Source of the DNA: Clostridia bacterium
GTDB lineage: Bacteria > Bacillota > Clostridia > UMGS1840 > HGM11507
Length of the DNA stretch: 64,000 bases
Assembly: GCA_017414505.1 (NCBI GenBank)
Contig: JAFQLQ010000012.1
Span: 1 to 64,000 of the forward strand
Direction: 5' to 3'
Below, in pieces: positions 14,713-26,022 of the stretch (its first letter is position 1; each line of letters begins with the position of its first letter). The position numbers and the translations under genes were made by a program. The notes under the pieces were generated by a model. That model saw only the letters and a program-made list of their open reading frames with translations. It did not search any database and was not told the origin of the DNA.

Positions 14713-17688
14713 TTACAGTACAAATTTTAGAGTAACAATTTCAAAGTTTTTAACGTGAAGTTTTACATTTCTTCCGTCGTTTTCAAGCTTTTCAATGTTG
14801 TTTTCCATCATATCACAGAGGTAAACCTCTTTAAAATCAAAGCCTGCTGTAACAATAGCATTAACCTTACTGTTATAGCTTTCGTAAAGTCTTACTATGA
14901 TAGAATCATCAGCTTCCGCCTTTTTGATTGTTTCAATAACAACATTTTCACAGTCAGATTTCATAACAGAATATTCTTCCGGAAGCTTTCCTCCTGCAGC
15001 TGCAACCTTACTTGCTTCAAGAGGCATATTAAGCTTATAGCCCTCCTGAACTGTTCCGCCTTTTCTGAAATCACCGGTGTGGGGATAGAAAGAATATGTA
15101 AATTCATTCATACCTCTGTCCGCTTCGGGGTTAGGATAAGTAGCCGATTTAAGCAATGTAATCTTCATCATATTATCCTCAATACTGTAACCGTATTTAC
15201 AATCGTTAAGAATACTTACGCCGTAACCATATTCGGATAAATCTGCCCATTTATGAGCACAAACCTCGAATTTCGCCGCATCCCAGCTGTTATTTCTGTG
15301 AGTAGGACGTTCAACATTACCAAACTGAATATCATAGGTTGCATTAACGCTATGCACATCAACCGGGAATGCTGATTTAAGAAGAACGTGATCCTCGTGC
15401 CAGTCAATTTTTGTAATAAAGTCAATTCTTTTTGAGCCTTTTTCAAGAACGATATCCTGTACAAATTCCGATTCCTGATATTTTCTCTTTATTCTTATAC
15501 CGTTTTCAAGAAGTTCAACTCCTGAAACATTATCTGCAATCCATTTTTTCTGTACATAGTACTCTGTGATTTCCCATGCATCAAATGCTCTCGGGTAATC
15601 CTCAAAAATTTCAAATACGTTAGCTTCGGAATTTTTGGCAAGAACTTCTCTGTTTTCCACCTTGTCAAAAACAGAAACAATATGATATTTATCATTGAAT
15701 GTAACCTTAATTACATCATTTTCAATAACCTTTTCGGAAACTGCTATGCCGGAATCAACCGGAGCATCAGCAATAACTTTCCAGCCGTGGGCAGGAACAT
15801 TTCCGGCAAAATATTTTTTGCCGTCTGCTTCAACATATCCGCTCATTTCAAAGGGTGCAGGATTGTAAACAAAAATTCCGCCTTTTGTATTAAGATTAGC
15901 CTTGATATTTGCAATTTTATCATCAGCCGCTTTTCGTCCCTCGCCAAGAATAACCTTGTATTCCGCATCGGTAACATCGTAAACCGCTTTTATGGAAGAA
16001 CCGGGGATAATATCGTGGAACTGATTAAGTAAAATATTTGTGATATTCTTTCTGAACATCGCTTCCGGATATTCTCCGCCATTAAGAATTTTATCTGCAA
16101 CAGATAAGGTTTCAGCCTCCTGATATAAAAGCTCACTCTTTCTGTTGTTCTTCTTGTTCTTAGCAATGGAAGTATATGTACCTCTGTGCATTTCAAGATA
16201 CATTTCCCCGCGCCACTTAAGAGTCTTTTTAAGCTCTGCTGTCTGTTTTTCAAAACTTTCCTTTGTACGGTCAACATATTCACTTGCTTTTTCTATTTTT
16301 GCCATTGGAATGCCGGGAATACCATATTTCAAACGTTTATAATTTTCAAGCATTTCAGCAGTAGGACCACCACCGCCATCACCCCAGCCATAGGTCAGAA
16401 TAGCATTATCGGTAATTGATTTATTTTTAAACTGTTTCCAGAAGCTCTTAAGAGCACTTGGTTTAAGTTCGTTTACATAACCGGGCATAAGAACTGCAAA
16501 AACGCTTGTTCCGTCAATACCTTCCCATATAAACGTATCATTGGGCATATCGTTGGTTTCATTCCAGCACATTTTAGCTGTAAAGAATTTCGGAACTCCG
16601 CTCTTTTTAAGAATCTGAGGAAGCGCTCCGCTATAGCCGAAAACATCAGGAAGCCACAGCATTTTACTTTCCACACCAAATTCCTCGCGCATAAAGCGTT
16701 TTCCGTAAAGAATCTGACGAACAAGGCTTTCACCGCTGATTAAATTAGTATCAGCCTCAAGCCACATTGCGCCTTCAACTTCCCATCTACCCTCTTTAAC
16801 ACGTTTTTTGATTTCTTCGTATAGTTCCGGATCTGCTTCCTTAACGTGCTGATAAAGCTGTGGCTGACTTGACATAAACTGATAATCATCGTAACGTTTC
16901 ATCAGATTAAGAACAGTTGAAAAGCTTCTCTGAGCTTTTTCCCTTGTCTGTGCAACAGTCCATAACCACGCAACATCAATATGAGTATGACCGATACAGG
17001 AAATAACTCCTTCGGTTTTGCCACAGATTTTACCGTAAAATTCATCTTTTAAGTATTTCGCAGTTGCATCTATGCCTTTATAAAAATCTTCGGAATAAAA
17101 ATGTCTTAAATCAAGAAGCATCAAAGCTTTATCAAGAGAATCTCTGATTTTTATATAATCATTGGATTTAGCATCAAGCTCATTAAGGCACATAAAGGGC
17201 ACATTTATATCATAATAAAGGGATTCAATTTTTAAATCCACCTTATCAACACTTACTTCAAAGCAAAAATCGCCGCCAAGCATTCCTGTATAAACATAGA
17301 AATAAATTTCATAGTCACGACCACTTTCAACGGGAATCCACGTGTGGTTTGTATCCATAGCCTGCACAGTTTTACCGTCTATAAAAACAGTGCACTGCGG
17401 ATTTTCTGAATCCCACTGGCCTTCTCTTCCGGTTTTAACAGAAACTCTGTATTCTTGGTTTTCACAAGGCTCCTGAGCTTTAACATTTGCACGAACCCAA
17501 TAATGATTGTCAATCCCCTCAAATCTTAAGCCTTTCGGAAACGGCTTCCACCCCTCCTTCGGCGGTTCATTTGTTACTTTATATTCAGGACATTCAACAT
17601 ATTCAACATCAATTGTATTTTTTTCTATAAGCTTTAATTGGTTCAGCTTATCTACCATTATGCGGATTTTTTCTTTTATAAAATCCAT
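14713..17688 (-). CDS. GH38 family alpha-mannosidase
   Basis: A cytoplasmic-type glycoside hydrolase family 38 enzyme of 991 residues with no signal peptide. Metal-binding GHTHIDVAWLW (around residue 233) and the nucleophile region LWLPDVFGYSGALPQ (Asp near residue 348) are intact, followed by EMHRGTYTS and the C-terminal beta domains. It should release mannose from alpha-mannosides taken up by the cell. The ATG at 17688 is preferred because GAGGTG precedes it. The frame could extend 10 codons upstream without a ribosome site. It is divergent from an AraC regulator, which probably controls it. Confidence 0.94.
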   Translation of the reverse strand: MDFIKEKIRIMVDKLNQLKLIEKNTIDVEYVECPEYKVTNEPPKEGWKPFPKGLRFEGIDNHYWVRANVKAQEPCENQEYRVSVKTGREGQWDSENPQCTVFIDGKTVQAMDTNHTWIPVESGRDYEIYFYVYTGMLGGDFCFEVSVDKVDLKIESLYYDINVPFMCLNELDAKSNDYIKIRDSLDKALMLLDLRHFYSEDFYKGIDATAKYLKDEFYGKICGKTEGVISCIGHTHIDVAWLWTVAQTREKAQRSFSTVLNLMKRYDDYQFMSSQPQLYQHVKEADPELYEEIKKRVKEGRWEVEGAMWLEADTNLISGESLVRQILYGKRFMREEFGVESKMLWLPDVFGYSGALPQILKKSGVPKFFTAKMCWNETNDMPNDTFIWEGIDGTSVFAVLMPGYVNELKPSALKSFWKQFKNKSITDNAILTYGWGDGGGGPTAEMLENYKRLKYGIPGIPMAKIEKASEYVDRTKESFEKQTAELKKTLKWRGEMYLEMHRGTYTSIAKNKKNNRKSELLYQEAETLSVADKILNGGEYPEAMFRKNITNILLNQFHDIIPGSSIKAVYDVTDAEYKVILGEGRKAADDKIANIKANLNTKGGIFVYNPAPFEMSGYVEADGKKYFAGNVPAHGWKVIADAPVDSGIAVSEKVIENDVIKVTFNDKYHIVSVFDKVENREVLAKNSEANVFEIFEDYPRAFDAWEITEYYVQKKWIADNVSGVELLENGIRIKRKYQESEFVQDIVLEKGSKRIDFITKIDWHEDHVLLKSAFPVDVHSVNATYDIQFGNVERPTHRNNSWDAAKFEVCAHKWADLSEYGYGVSILNDCKYGYSIEDNMMKITLLKSATYPNPEADRGMNEFTYSFYPHTGDFRKGGTVQEGYKLNMPLEASKVAAAGGKLPEEYSVMKSDCENVVIETIKKAEADDSIIVRLYESYNSKVNAIVTAGFDFKEVYLCDMMENNIEKLENDGRNVKLHVKNFEIVTLKFVL

Positions 17689-17786
17689 AAAAATCACCTC
17701 AGAAATATAATAAAACAAATATAAATTTATTTCTACTGTTGACGTGACATATTTTTTATGTTATTGTGATATAAGAGGTGAATTTT

Positions 17787-18620
17787 ATGGAACCGAAAAT
17801 GCTGGATGCAAAATATCATCTTAATATGGATACAGGCTACAAATGCCGTTATGTAAGAAGCGATACCGAATACTTCCGCCCCCATAACCACAACTATTAT
17901 GAGCTTTTTATGGTTCTAAAGGGAGAGGTACGCCATATAATTAATAATAAAGAACAGAATTTAAAGGAAGGTCAGCTTTTGTTTATCCGTGATTTTGATA
18001 TTCACGATTACAAAAGCGCTGACGGAAATTATTTTGAATTTATAAACCTTGCATTTTCAAGAGAAAGCTTTGCAGGGCTAACCGCATATCTCGGAGCAGG
18101 TTTTCCTGCAAAAACTCTGTTAAGCACTCAGCTTCCACCCATTATAAATTTATCACCCTCAAAAAAGGACGAATTGTTTTTTGCCCTTACCGAGCTTAAT
18201 CAAAATATGGAAAACGAGGTTGCTTCTGCAAAAATGCGAACCTTGTTATGTGAGATTTTCACTAAATTTTTTATGAATTATTCTGAAAAAAAATCGGAAA
18301 TCCCCTTTTGGCTTGAAACAACGTGTGAAAGAATGAAAAAGCCCCGTAATTTTATTGCCGGAACAGAAAGAATGTATGAGCTTTCGGGAAAAAGCCGTGA
18401 GCATCTTTCCCGAAGCATGAAAAAATATTACGGAATTACAGTTTCTGAATTCATTACCGGATTAAGACTGGAATATTCCGCAAGCTTGTTGCTTTCAAGC
18501 AACCTTTCCGCAACTGATATCTGTTTTGAATGCGGATTTGAAAACGTTTCGTGGTTTTACAAAATTTTTGCAGAAAAATACAAAACCACGCCTGTTAAGT
18601 ACAGGAAAAAATACATTTAA
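17787..18620 (+). CDS. AraC-family transcriptional regulator
   Basis: A 277-residue protein with an N-terminal cupin-type sensor domain ([17 protein letters not shown], with the sugar-binding His cluster) and a C-terminal AraC double helix-turn-helix ([21 protein letters not shown], then [20 protein letters not shown]). The start is the ATG at 17787, since AGAGGTG lies 6 bases upstream. It is divergently transcribed from the GH38 alpha-mannosidase, from a 98-base gap, so a mannoside-responsive activator is the likely role. Confidence 0.9.
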   Translation: MEPKMLDAKYHLNMDTGYKCRYVRSDTEYFRPHNHNYYELFMVLKGEVRHIINNKEQNLKEGQLLFIRDFDIHDYKSADGNYFEFINLAFSRESFAGLTAYLGAGFPAKTLLSTQLPPIINLSPSKKDELFFALTELNQNMENEVASAKMRTLLCEIFTKFFMNYSEKKSEIPFWLETTCERMKKPRNFIAGTERMYELSGKSREHLSRSMKKYYGITVSEFITGLRLEYSASLLLSSNLSATDICFECGFENVSWFYKIFAEKYKTTPVKYRKKYI

Positions 18621-18781
18621 TTTTTATCTTCCTTAAACATATCCTTTGCAACACCACACAGAGGACAGCAGTAGTCTTCAGGAAGATCCTCCCACTTGGT
18701 TCCTGCTTCTATTCCGTGAGCCGGATCGCCAATTGCCTCATCATAATAATAACCGCAAACACTGCAAACATACTTTTTCAT
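18617..18781 (-). CDS. Rubredoxin
   Basis: A 54-residue electron carrier. Two CxxCG knuckles (C6-S-V-C9-G and C39-P-L-C42-G) bind one iron, and the conserved aromatic and GDP/GI/GT.W.DLP.DY segments match rubredoxin throughout. AAGGAG precedes the ATG. Its stop overlaps the end of the convergent AraC gene. The ribosome site lies in the 3' arm of the hairpin at 18785-18830. Rubredoxins of anaerobes serve oxygen and peroxide detoxification (rubrerythrin, superoxide reductase, flavodiiron partners), none of which is encoded nearby. Confidence 0.95.
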   Translation of the reverse strand: MKKYVCSVCGYYYDEAIGDPAHGIEAGTKWEDLPEDYCCPLCGVAKDMFKEDKN

Positions 18782-18784
18782 AAC

Positions 18785-18830
18785 AAAAACTCCTTTTTTC
18801 TTTTTATTATATAAGGAAAAAGGAGTTTTT
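18785..18830 (-). terminator. Terminator after L,D-transpeptidase gene, overlapping the rubredoxin ribosome site
   Basis: On the minus strand the arm AAAAACTCCTTTTTC pairs with GAAAAAAGGAGTTTTT across a 14-base AT loop and ends in a T run. The 3' arm contains the AAGGAG of rubredoxin, so the stem could end the upstream operon and also mask translation of readthrough transcripts. Confidence 0.65.
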
Positions 18831-18837
18831 ATACATT

Positions 18838-20052
18838 TTAATTTTCTGTTATATGAATAGTGGTATGAAGCGGAATCATATTAGAAAGCCAGTTCATATT
18901 TTCAGGACGAACTCTTACACAACCAAGCGAAATCGGAACACCGGTTCTTCCGTCGTAATCTGTTCCGTCATATCTCACCTTGGTGGAATGTATTGCAAAG
19001 CCGTTGCCGTAAAATCTCATTATAGGGCCTACATAATATGAGCCGTAATCCCACGACTGTTCCCACTGATAATATGTGAAAGTACCTGTAATTGTTGGTG
19101 TTTCGGGCGCACCTATGGCACAGTCAAAAGCTTTTATATGATGCCAGTTACCCTGATTTCCAAGGAAAACATTTACAGTATAGCTTCCTTTATTAATCCA
19201 GATAAGGTAGTCTGTTTTACTGCTGAGACCTTCTCTGTTCATCCGGTTTTCCATTTCACGAACAAGGTCAAAATCAATATTGATAATTTTTCTGTCAGCA
19301 CTGTCATAAGTATAATGTTTTGCATTAAACAGAACAGCCATCATTTTAGTTGAAAAATAAAGGCTTCCTTCAAGATACTGAGGAACAGTACCACAATACC
19401 ATGTTTGACCGTTAACGCTAACGGCATGCGAACCAAGTGTGAAAACTGCATGGATACCGTTATGATTAATTTCAATCTGATTATATCCTACGCTGTAATT
19501 GCTGCTTGGAATTCTGAAAATATTCATCATATCGGTAACTTCCGCAAGAATATCATTATCTACATCTCTTTTTAAATAAAAGTGATTCTGAATAAATGTT
19601 CCGTTAACATACACAGACATATTCTGTTCGGGATAAGGAGTACAGTTAACTCCGAAATAATCTCCGATAACAACTTCGGTGCTTCCCTCGGGAATATAGC
19701 TATAGGTGCTTAGTATAACGCAAAGCCCTTCACCTACAATGCTGTCGTAATGCTGCATATTAACAAAGCCTTTAACCATCTTAAGCTTAAACTGGGTTCC
19801 TATAGGATACTGAGGAACATAAAATTTAACAGTATATGTACGCCCCGTTCCCGTAATTGTAAAAGATTCCGTAGCAAGCAGAACATCATCCATATTATAA
19901 AGTTCAAAAACTGCATCGGTTTTCAAAAAGTTGGTGCTTGGCGCAACATAAAAATCCACCGTAACCCAATCAGATGTATATCCCTCTGCAAATGCAGGTA
20001 CCATCTGTAAAAGCATAATACTGATTAAAAATAAAATCAATGATTTTTTCAT
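18838..20052 (-). CDS. Secreted L,D-transpeptidase (YkuD domain)
   Basis: A 404-residue exported protein with a signal peptide (residues 1-22, ending AFA). The middle includes a short segment resembling a copper-amine-oxidase N-terminal-like repeat ([23 protein letters not shown]). The C-terminal YkuD catalytic domain has FAIHSTKV and PISLGCVRV, with the catalytic Cys near residue 378. L,D-transpeptidases make 3-3 peptidoglycan cross-links or anchor proteins. It is the last gene of a long leftward run. Confidence 0.88.
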   Translation of the reverse strand: MKKSLILFLISIMLLQMVPAFAEGYTSDWVTVDFYVAPSTNFLKTDAVFELYNMDDVLLATESFTITGTGRTYTVKFYVPQYPIGTQFKLKMVKGFVNMQHYDSIVGEGLCVILSTYSYIPEGSTEVVIGDYFGVNCTPYPEQNMSVYVNGTFIQNHFYLKRDVDNDILAEVTDMMNIFRIPSSNYSVGYNQIEINHNGIHAVFTLGSHAVSVNGQTWYCGTVPQYLEGSLYFSTKMMAVLFNAKHYTYDSADRKIINIDFDLVREMENRMNREGLSSKTDYLIWINKGSYTVNVFLGNQGNWHHIKAFDCAIGAPETPTITGTFTYYQWEQSWDYGSYYVGPIMRFYGNGFAIHSTKVRYDGTDYDGRTGVPISLGCVRVRPENMNWLSNMIPLHTTIHITEN

Positions 20053-20079
20053 ATTCAGATTCCTTTCATCTGTGTATTT

Positions 20080-20625
20080 TTATTCTGAAAAATAGCTGTC
20101 GATTTCACTGCGTTCATATTTTTCATACAGACAGAAATGTTCAAATTTTTCAAAAGCAGGCTCACCATTGTAGTGAATTTCGATGGAATCAATCCAGTCA
20201 CCTTCAAAATCCGGCTGAAGCATAGTTTTTATAAGCTTGTATTCGGTAGCATATCCGCCCTGCGAACCCTGGAAATACGAATGCCATTCGTGGTCAGGAG
20301 TATCTTTTAAATTGATTGCACCGGTGTTTGTTTCTTCCTTTACGCCAACCTCTATTGTGTTTCCGTTAAAGAATTTTCCGGAAAGTGCTGAAGCAAGATA
20401 TAACATCTTTTCCTGTATGCTTGCATCAGCAGAAATCTGAATTTCAGATACTTCTTCTTTCAGGTTTTCATCTATATCGTATACCGATAATTCAACCGAT
20501 ACAGGTTCAGGTGTCTTAACTGTTTCCTGCTGAGTATTCGCAGAATCGCCCTGTTTTTTATTATCACAGGAATACAGAGAAAAACTAAGTACAACAGTTA
20601 ATAAAATTGCTAAAAACTTTTTCAT
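20080..20625 (-). CDS. Uncharacterised lipoprotein
   Basis: A 181-residue protein with a lipoprotein signal (basic start, hydrophobic stretch, Cys20 in LYSC). After a Gln/Thr-rich linker, residues about 45-175 form a mixed alpha/beta domain whose first half (beta strand, DIDENLKEEVSEI, helix with EKMLYLASALSGKFF) faintly recalls the GerMN/spore-germination fold. The match is weak and no function is claimed. It sits between metY and the L,D-transpeptidase gene, so a cell-envelope role is plausible. Confidence 0.7.
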   Translation of the reverse strand: MKKFLAILLTVVLSFSLYSCDNKKQGDSANTQQETVKTPEPVSVELSVYDIDENLKEEVSEIQISADASIQEKMLYLASALSGKFFNGNTIEVGVKEETNTGAINLKDTPDHEWHSYFQGSQGGYATEYKLIKTMLQPDFEGDWIDSIEIHYNGEPAFEKFEHFCLYEKYERSEIDSYFSE

Positions 20626-20644
20626 AACAAATCTCTCCCGTTAT

Positions 20645-21925
20645 TTAGAATGATTTTTTAAGTGAATTTTCAAGATCCCAGAGAATATCCTCTGTATCCT
20701 CAAGACCTATTGAAAGTCTTACAGTTGTAGGTGTGATAGAAGCCGCCTTAAGCTCTTCATCAGTAAGCTGAGAGTGAGTTGTTGTTGCAGGATGAGTTAC
20801 AATTGAACGAACATCACCAACATTTGCAACGTGCAAGAAAATCTGAAGATTTTCGATGAATTTTCTTGAGTTTTCACGGTCACCGTCAAGCTCAATGGTA
20901 AATACGCTTCCTGCACCTTTGGGAAGAATTTCCTTAGCAAGCTCATAATACTTGCTTGAAGGAAGCATAGGATAATTTACTTTCTTGATTTTATCGTGTT
21001 TCTCTAAAAATTCTGCAACCGCCATAGCATTTTCACAATGTCTTTTCATTCTTAAAGAAAGTGTTTCCATACCCTGAATAATTGAAAATGCATTAAAGGG
21101 CGAAATAGCAGGCCCTAAATCTCTTAAAAGATGTGCTCTCGCTTTGGTTATATATGCTGCTTTGCCGCAATCTCTGTAATAGCTTACACCGTGATAACTG
21201 GGATCGGGATCAACAAGATCCTTGAATTTTCCGTTATCCCAGTCAAAATTACCGCTGTCAACAATAAGACCTGCCATAGCAGTTCCGTGACCGCCTAAGA
21301 ATTTTGTTGCAGAGTGAACAACAATATCTGCTCCCAAGTCAATGGGTTTCTGTAGATAAGGAGTAACGAAAGTTCCGTCAGCAATAAGCGGAACACCTTC
21401 TTCGTGAGCAATTTTAGCAATCGCCGCAACGTCCGCAACATTAGCATTGGGATTTCCTACGGTTTCGGTAAAATATGCTTTTGTTTTTTCATTGGTTGCT
21501 TTTCTGAAATTTTCGGGATCGTCAGGATTTACAAATCTAACGGTAATTCCAAACTGCTTTAATGTTTTACCAAATAAATTTATTGCTCCGCCGTAAATCT
21601 GATTTGAAGAAACAATCTCATCCCCTGCTTTTGCAAGGTTTGTAATTGCAATTACCATAGCCGAATGTCCGGATGCAGTTGCGAGTGCACCAACACCGCC
21701 CTCAAGAGCAGTAATCTTTGTTTCAAGAGCATCCTGAGTGGGGTTGGATAAACGGGAATAAATATGTCCCGGAACTTTAAGCTCAAAAAGTCCTTTTGCA
21801 TATTCATAATCCTTAAATTTATACGCAGTAGTCATATGAATTGCAGGTGCGGCAGAGCCGCTCTGCAAAGACTCCTCATTGCCGGCATGAACAGCCAGCG
21901 TATCAAAACCTAATTTTCTTTCCAT
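20645..21925 (-). CDS. metY: O-acetylhomoserine sulfhydrylase
   Basis: A 426-residue Cys/Met-metabolism PLP enzyme that makes homocysteine from O-acetylhomoserine and sulfide. It has YSRLSNPTQDALE, ASGHSAMVIAI, the PLP-lysine region DIVVHSATKFLGGHGTAM, and the SIGLEDTEDILWDLE C-terminus. The length and the ..GSVFTIEL.. and HVANVGDVRS segments fit the MetY subgroup rather than the shorter MetB/MetC type. The ATG at 21925 has AAGGA upstream. Another ATG at 21943 overlaps the rlmB stop and is less likely. Confidence 0.92.
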   Translation of the reverse strand: MERKLGFDTLAVHAGNEESLQSGSAAPAIHMTTAYKFKDYEYAKGLFELKVPGHIYSRLSNPTQDALETKITALEGGVGALATASGHSAMVIAITNLAKAGDEIVSSNQIYGGAINLFGKTLKQFGITVRFVNPDDPENFRKATNEKTKAYFTETVGNPNANVADVAAIAKIAHEEGVPLIADGTFVTPYLQKPIDLGADIVVHSATKFLGGHGTAMAGLIVDSGNFDWDNGKFKDLVDPDPSYHGVSYYRDCGKAAYITKARAHLLRDLGPAISPFNAFSIIQGMETLSLRMKRHCENAMAVAEFLEKHDKIKKVNYPMLPSSKYYELAKEILPKGAGSVFTIELDGDRENSRKFIENLQIFLHVANVGDVRSIVTHPATTTHSQLTDEELKAASITPTTVRLSIGLEDTEDILWDLENSLKKSF

Positions 21926-21942
21926 TATAATCAATCCTTTCA

Positions 21943-22680
21943 TTAATTTTCGGTAAGCTTCTGTCTTAAAACCTCAAACAGCAGTATTCCTGCCGCAACA
22001 GAAGCGTTAAGTGAATTTATTTCTCCCATAACGGGAATTTTAACAAGAAAATCGCATTTTTCTCTTATATTTTTGCTCATTCCGAATCCCTCTGAGCCGA
22101 TTACAACGCCCACAGCGCCCGTCATATCGCTTTCGTAATAAAACTTATCTCCATCAGCCTCAGCACCAAAAATCCACAATCCTCGCTCCTTTAACATATC
22201 AATGGTCTGCGATAAATTTGTTACCTTGGCAATACGTGTTACTGCCGCTGCACCTGCCGAAGCCTTGTAAACTGTGGAATTTACAGTAGCACTGCGTCTT
22301 TTGGGAATAATTACACCGTGTGCGCCTGCCACATTGGCACTTCGTATAATAGCTCCAAGATTATGAGGATCCTCTATACCGTCAAGAATAACCACAAAAG
22401 GTTTTTCATCCAGTTCTTCGGCATAGCTTAAAATATCCTCAACCGAAACATATTCAGTTTGCGCAATTGTTGCGGCAATCCCCTGATGTTTTGATGTTCC
22501 GGTCATTTCGGTAAGCTTTTTATCCATAGTATAAGAAACAACTATATTCTGCTCCCTGCACAGCTTTAAAATACGTGCAGTAACGTGGTCAACGGTTTCT
22601 TTGTTTACAAAAACCTTATCAACCTCACTGTCGGATTTTAAAAGCTCCATAACAGGATTTTTTCCGTAAACTATATCCAT
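21943..22680 (-). CDS. rlmB: TrmH/RlmB-type RNA 2'-O-methyltransferase
   Basis: A 245-residue SPOUT methyltransferase. The N-terminal substrate-binding domain begins VYGKNPVMELLKS. The C-terminal trefoil-knot domain has ILDGIEDPHNLGAIIRSA, VIGSEGFGMSKNIREKCD and IPVMGEINSLNASVAAGI. It likely methylates a guanosine 2'-O in 23S rRNA, but a tRNA or other rRNA target cannot be excluded by eye. It is in the operon-like run between ftsK and metY. Confidence 0.9.
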   Translation of the reverse strand: MDIVYGKNPVMELLKSDSEVDKVFVNKETVDHVTARILKLCREQNIVVSYTMDKKLTEMTGTSKHQGIAATIAQTEYVSVEDILSYAEELDEKPFVVILDGIEDPHNLGAIIRSANVAGAHGVIIPKRRSATVNSTVYKASAGAAAVTRIAKVTNLSQTIDMLKERGLWIFGAEADGDKFYYESDMTGAVGVVIGSEGFGMSKNIREKCDFLVKIPVMGEINSLNASVAAGILLFEVLRQKLTEN

Positions 22681-22692
22681 AATTACTCCTTT

Positions 22693-25194
22693 TTACGAAT
22701 TAAGCTTCATTTCATAAAATTCTTCTCTTGTTATAAGAATTTCTCTCGGTTTTGCACCGTTTGAAGGCCCAATAATACCTCTTGCCTCCATCTGATCCAT
22801 TACTCTTGCCGCTCTCGCATATCCAAGGCTTAAACGGCGCTGCAGAAGCGATGTGGAAGCCTGACCGGTTTCAAGAACAAGCTCAATTGCTTCTTCAAGC
22901 TTTTCATCACATTCACCGGCATTATCTTCTTTTGTCGGAGTTCCTCCGATTTCGTTAAGAGGAACATTTTCCAGATGTTCCATAATATCCTCATCATATT
23001 CTACAGAGGAGTTTGCTTTAACAACATTTACAATACGTTCAACCTCTTTATCGGTAATAAGCGAACCCTGAACACGTATAGGTTTGGATTCCCCCTGAGG
23101 ATAATAAAGCATATCACCCTTACCAAGCAGTTTTTCCGCACCGCCCATATCAAGAATGGTTCTCGAATCGACAGATGAAGAAACTGCAAAAGCAATTCTC
23201 GAAGGAACATTAGCCTTGATAAGACCTGTAATAACATTTACAGACGGTCTCTGTGTTGCAATAACAAGGTGCATACCTGCGGCTCTTGCAAGCTGAGCAA
23301 GACGGCAGATATATCCCTCAACATCCTTCGGTGCCGCCATCATAAGATCAGCAAGCTCGTCTATGATTATAACAATTTTCGGCATATATGCTTCACGATT
23401 GCCCTGATTTAGCATCATTTCGTTGTAGCCTTCAATATTTCTTACTCCGTTATCCGCAAAAGCCTTGTATCTGTTCTGCATTTCCATAACAGCCCAGTTG
23501 AGTGCTCCTGCCGCCTTTTTAGGATCGGTTACAACGGGAATAAGAAGGTGTGGAATGCCGTTATAAACACTAAGCTCAACCACTTTGGGATCCACCATTA
23601 TAAGTTTAACCTCGTTGGGATCGGCTTTATACAGAATTGAAGCAATAAGAGTGTTTATACATACGCTCTTACCGGAACCGGTAGCACCGGCAATAAGAAC
23701 GTGAGGCATTTTTGCAAGGTCACCTACAACCGGTTTTCCGGCAATATCCATACCAACCGTAAACGCAATTTTCGATTTATTTTCTTTAAATTCGTCTGAA
23801 CTTATAATTTCTTTAACAAACACCGGGGTAACAGTATCGTTGGACACTTCAACGCCAACAAGTGTTTTGCCGGGAATAGGCGCAATTCTGATGCTTTTTG
23901 CCGCCATATTCATTTTTATATCGTCCTGAAGGCTCTGAATTTTATTAATTCTTACACCGGATTTTAACTGCATTTCATATCTGGTAATAGACGGCCCTCT
24001 TTCAATATTTTTAACCGTAGCTTCAACGCCAAAGCTTTTTAAAATAGTTTCAAGGCGAAGAGCATTTGCTTTAAGCTCGGAATTGTCAGTTTTAAGTCCC
24101 TTTTTGGGATTATCGTTAAGAAGCTCAACCGACGGGAATTTATAAGGAATATTCTTCGATTTTTTAGGAAGTTCTGCCGGTGCTGAATCTTCAGTTGCCT
24201 CTTCACCTTCGCCCATTAAAATACGTTCAAGATTTTCTTTTTCAGCATGAATACGGTCTTCATCCGATTCGTATTCCGGTTCTTCGGGCTCGAAAATTTC
24301 TTCCTCTTCTTCCGAAATCACTTCTTCGGTTATCTCCTCGGCAAAATCCGTTATATCAGGAATCCCCCGTGATTTTTTAATATTGGCAACGAGTTGATCC
24401 TCCGAGAAAAGTTCATCAAAAAATTCATCGCGGCTTTTTTCCACAAGCTGTTCATCTTCATTAAATTCCGGAACAGGAGGTAATTCCTGAAACTCTTCAT
24501 CATCAGGCTCATCTTCGTCCTTTTTCTTTCTGAGTCTTTCAAAAATACTTAATTCTTTTTCCTGTGCAGGCTTTTGAGCACGGTTTTTCTTAAGTTCTTC
24601 GCCCGTTTCCTTCACGAAATCAAACAGTTTGAAGCACCATTTATCAAATACAATAAAGAAACACACAACAGCAAGAATAAAGAAAATGGCAAATATTGCA
24701 ATATAAGGCAAAAACTTTTTAAGAAGTTCTCCGAAAAGTCCGCCAATTACGCCACCGCCGCCGCTCCATAAAGTGTCGTAATAAAAGTCATCAAGCTTTA
24801 TAGGCAATTTATCTTCTTTATATGTAAGCATTTGCTGCATAATTGAAAAAGACAGAACAAATCCGAAAGCCGCATATATTTTAAGATAATTACAGTCATG
24901 TTTTTTCTGATAGAAATAATAATAAGCAGAAAAAGCAATTACAAACGGAAGAATATATGCAACACTTCCGAACATACCTTTCCATAGGCTTACTGTTCCT
25001 TCACCAAAACCGCCGAGCAAATCAGTATAAAAGCTTAAAAACATACTGAGAATTAAAAACAGTATCGCAAAAACACTTCCCAGAATAAGCGCCGCACGAA
25101 GAGTTTTCTGATTTTTATTCAGTTTTTTAGTGCTTTTTTTAGATTTACTGCTTTTCTTTTTCGAAGCAGTTGTTTTCTTTTTAGCTGTCGCCAT
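22693..25194 (-). CDS. DNA translocase FtsK/SpoIIIE
   Basis: An 833-residue protein. A Lys-rich N-terminus is followed by about four membrane segments (residues about 30-180), an acidic Glu-rich linker (about 215-340), the alpha/beta motor domain with Walker [16 protein letters not shown] and Walker [15 protein letters not shown], and a C-terminal winged-helix gamma domain ([27 protein letters not shown]) that reads oriented KOPS/SRS sequences. It pumps chromosomes at septation and, in sporeformers, into the forespore. It starts one base after the rnfB stop. Confidence 0.95.
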   Translation of the reverse strand: MATAKKKTTASKKKSSKSKKSTKKLNKNQKTLRAALILGSVFAILFLILSMFLSFYTDLLGGFGEGTVSLWKGMFGSVAYILPFVIAFSAYYYFYQKKHDCNYLKIYAAFGFVLSFSIMQQMLTYKEDKLPIKLDDFYYDTLWSGGGGVIGGLFGELLKKFLPYIAIFAIFFILAVVCFFIVFDKWCFKLFDFVKETGEELKKNRAQKPAQEKELSIFERLRKKKDEDEPDDEEFQELPPVPEFNEDEQLVEKSRDEFFDELFSEDQLVANIKKSRGIPDITDFAEEITEEVISEEEEEIFEPEEPEYESDEDRIHAEKENLERILMGEGEEATEDSAPAELPKKSKNIPYKFPSVELLNDNPKKGLKTDNSELKANALRLETILKSFGVEATVKNIERGPSITRYEMQLKSGVRINKIQSLQDDIKMNMAAKSIRIAPIPGKTLVGVEVSNDTVTPVFVKEIISSDEFKENKSKIAFTVGMDIAGKPVVGDLAKMPHVLIAGATGSGKSVCINTLIASILYKADPNEVKLIMVDPKVVELSVYNGIPHLLIPVVTDPKKAAGALNWAVMEMQNRYKAFADNGVRNIEGYNEMMLNQGNREAYMPKIVIIIDELADLMMAAPKDVEGYICRLAQLARAAGMHLVIATQRPSVNVITGLIKANVPSRIAFAVSSSVDSRTILDMGGAEKLLGKGDMLYYPQGESKPIRVQGSLITDKEVERIVNVVKANSSVEYDEDIMEHLENVPLNEIGGTPTKEDNAGECDEKLEEAIELVLETGQASTSLLQRRLSLGYARAARVMDQMEARGIIGPSNGAKPREILITREEFYEMKLNS

Positions 25195-25195
25195 T

Positions 25196-25999
25196 TTATA
25201 CCTCTTTTATAGCCTTTCTCGGACATTTTTCCATACAAATGCCACAACCCACACATTTATCATAATCGATATGTGAAAGGAAGCTTTCAATAATAATTGC
25301 TCCCGATTCACAATTTTTTTCGCATATTTTACATCCTATACAGGATACATCACAAGCTGTTTTACATACCGGGCCTCTGTCCTTATTGGAACAAAGAATA
25401 CTGTATTTTTTGTCGTCCGGTACAATCTGAATAATATGCTTCGGACAAGCTTCAACACACTGTCCGCAAGCAGTACATTTTTCTTTATCGACAACCGCAA
25501 CACCATTTTTCACGGATATTGCTCCAAATTTACAAGCTTTAACGCAAGTGCCGTATCCAAGACATCCGTAACTGCATTCCTTGTGACCATAACCCATTTT
25601 TTCAGCAGCAAAGCAGTCCATCAATCCATCATAATCATACTTATCTTTTGCAACATCGCTGCTTCCGTTACAAAGAACACGTGCAGAACATTTAACGAAA
25701 TTGCCCATTTCTGCGCCCATAATTTCAGCTACCTTATCAGCAACATCTTTTCCGCCAACAGGGCATCCGTTAACCTTTGCGTTTCCCCCGCAGACATTTG
25801 TTGCAAAGTCACTGCATCCGGCAAAACCGCAACCACCGCAATTTGCACCGGGAAGAACTTCTAGAATCTGATCTATTCTTTCATCCCTTTCAACCTTGAA
25901 GATTTTTGAAGCAAAGCCCAGCATTAAGCCAAAAATTATTCCAAGTGCTCCAAGAATTAAAACGGGTATCAAAATATCTCCTAACATATATTTCATCAA
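25196..25999 (-). CDS. rnfB: Rnf complex subunit B (iron-sulfur protein)
   Basis: A 267-residue subunit with an N-terminal membrane anchor (residues about 8-30), the four-Cys [12 protein letters not shown] motif that binds a [4Fe-4S] cluster, and several ferredoxin-type CxxCxxCxxxC sets ([35 protein letters not shown]). It receives electrons from ferredoxin for the Na+/H+-pumping Rnf complex. The start is uncertain by up to four codons (TTG, ATG and ATG candidates). It is the last gene of rnfCDGEAB. Confidence 0.94.
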   Translation of the reverse strand: MMKYMLGDILIPVLILGALGIIFGLMLGFASKIFKVERDERIDQILEVLPGANCGGCGFAGCSDFATNVCGGNAKVNGCPVGGKDVADKVAEIMGAEMGNFVKCSARVLCNGSSDVAKDKYDYDGLMDCFAAEKMGYGHKECSYGCLGYGTCVKACKFGAISVKNGVAVVDKEKCTACGQCVEACPKHIIQIVPDDKKYSILCSNKDRGPVCKTACDVSCIGCKICEKNCESGAIIIESFLSHIDYDKCVGCGICMEKCPRKAIKEV

Positions 26000-26022
26000 C
26001 CTTTACTGTTTATTTGTAAAAT

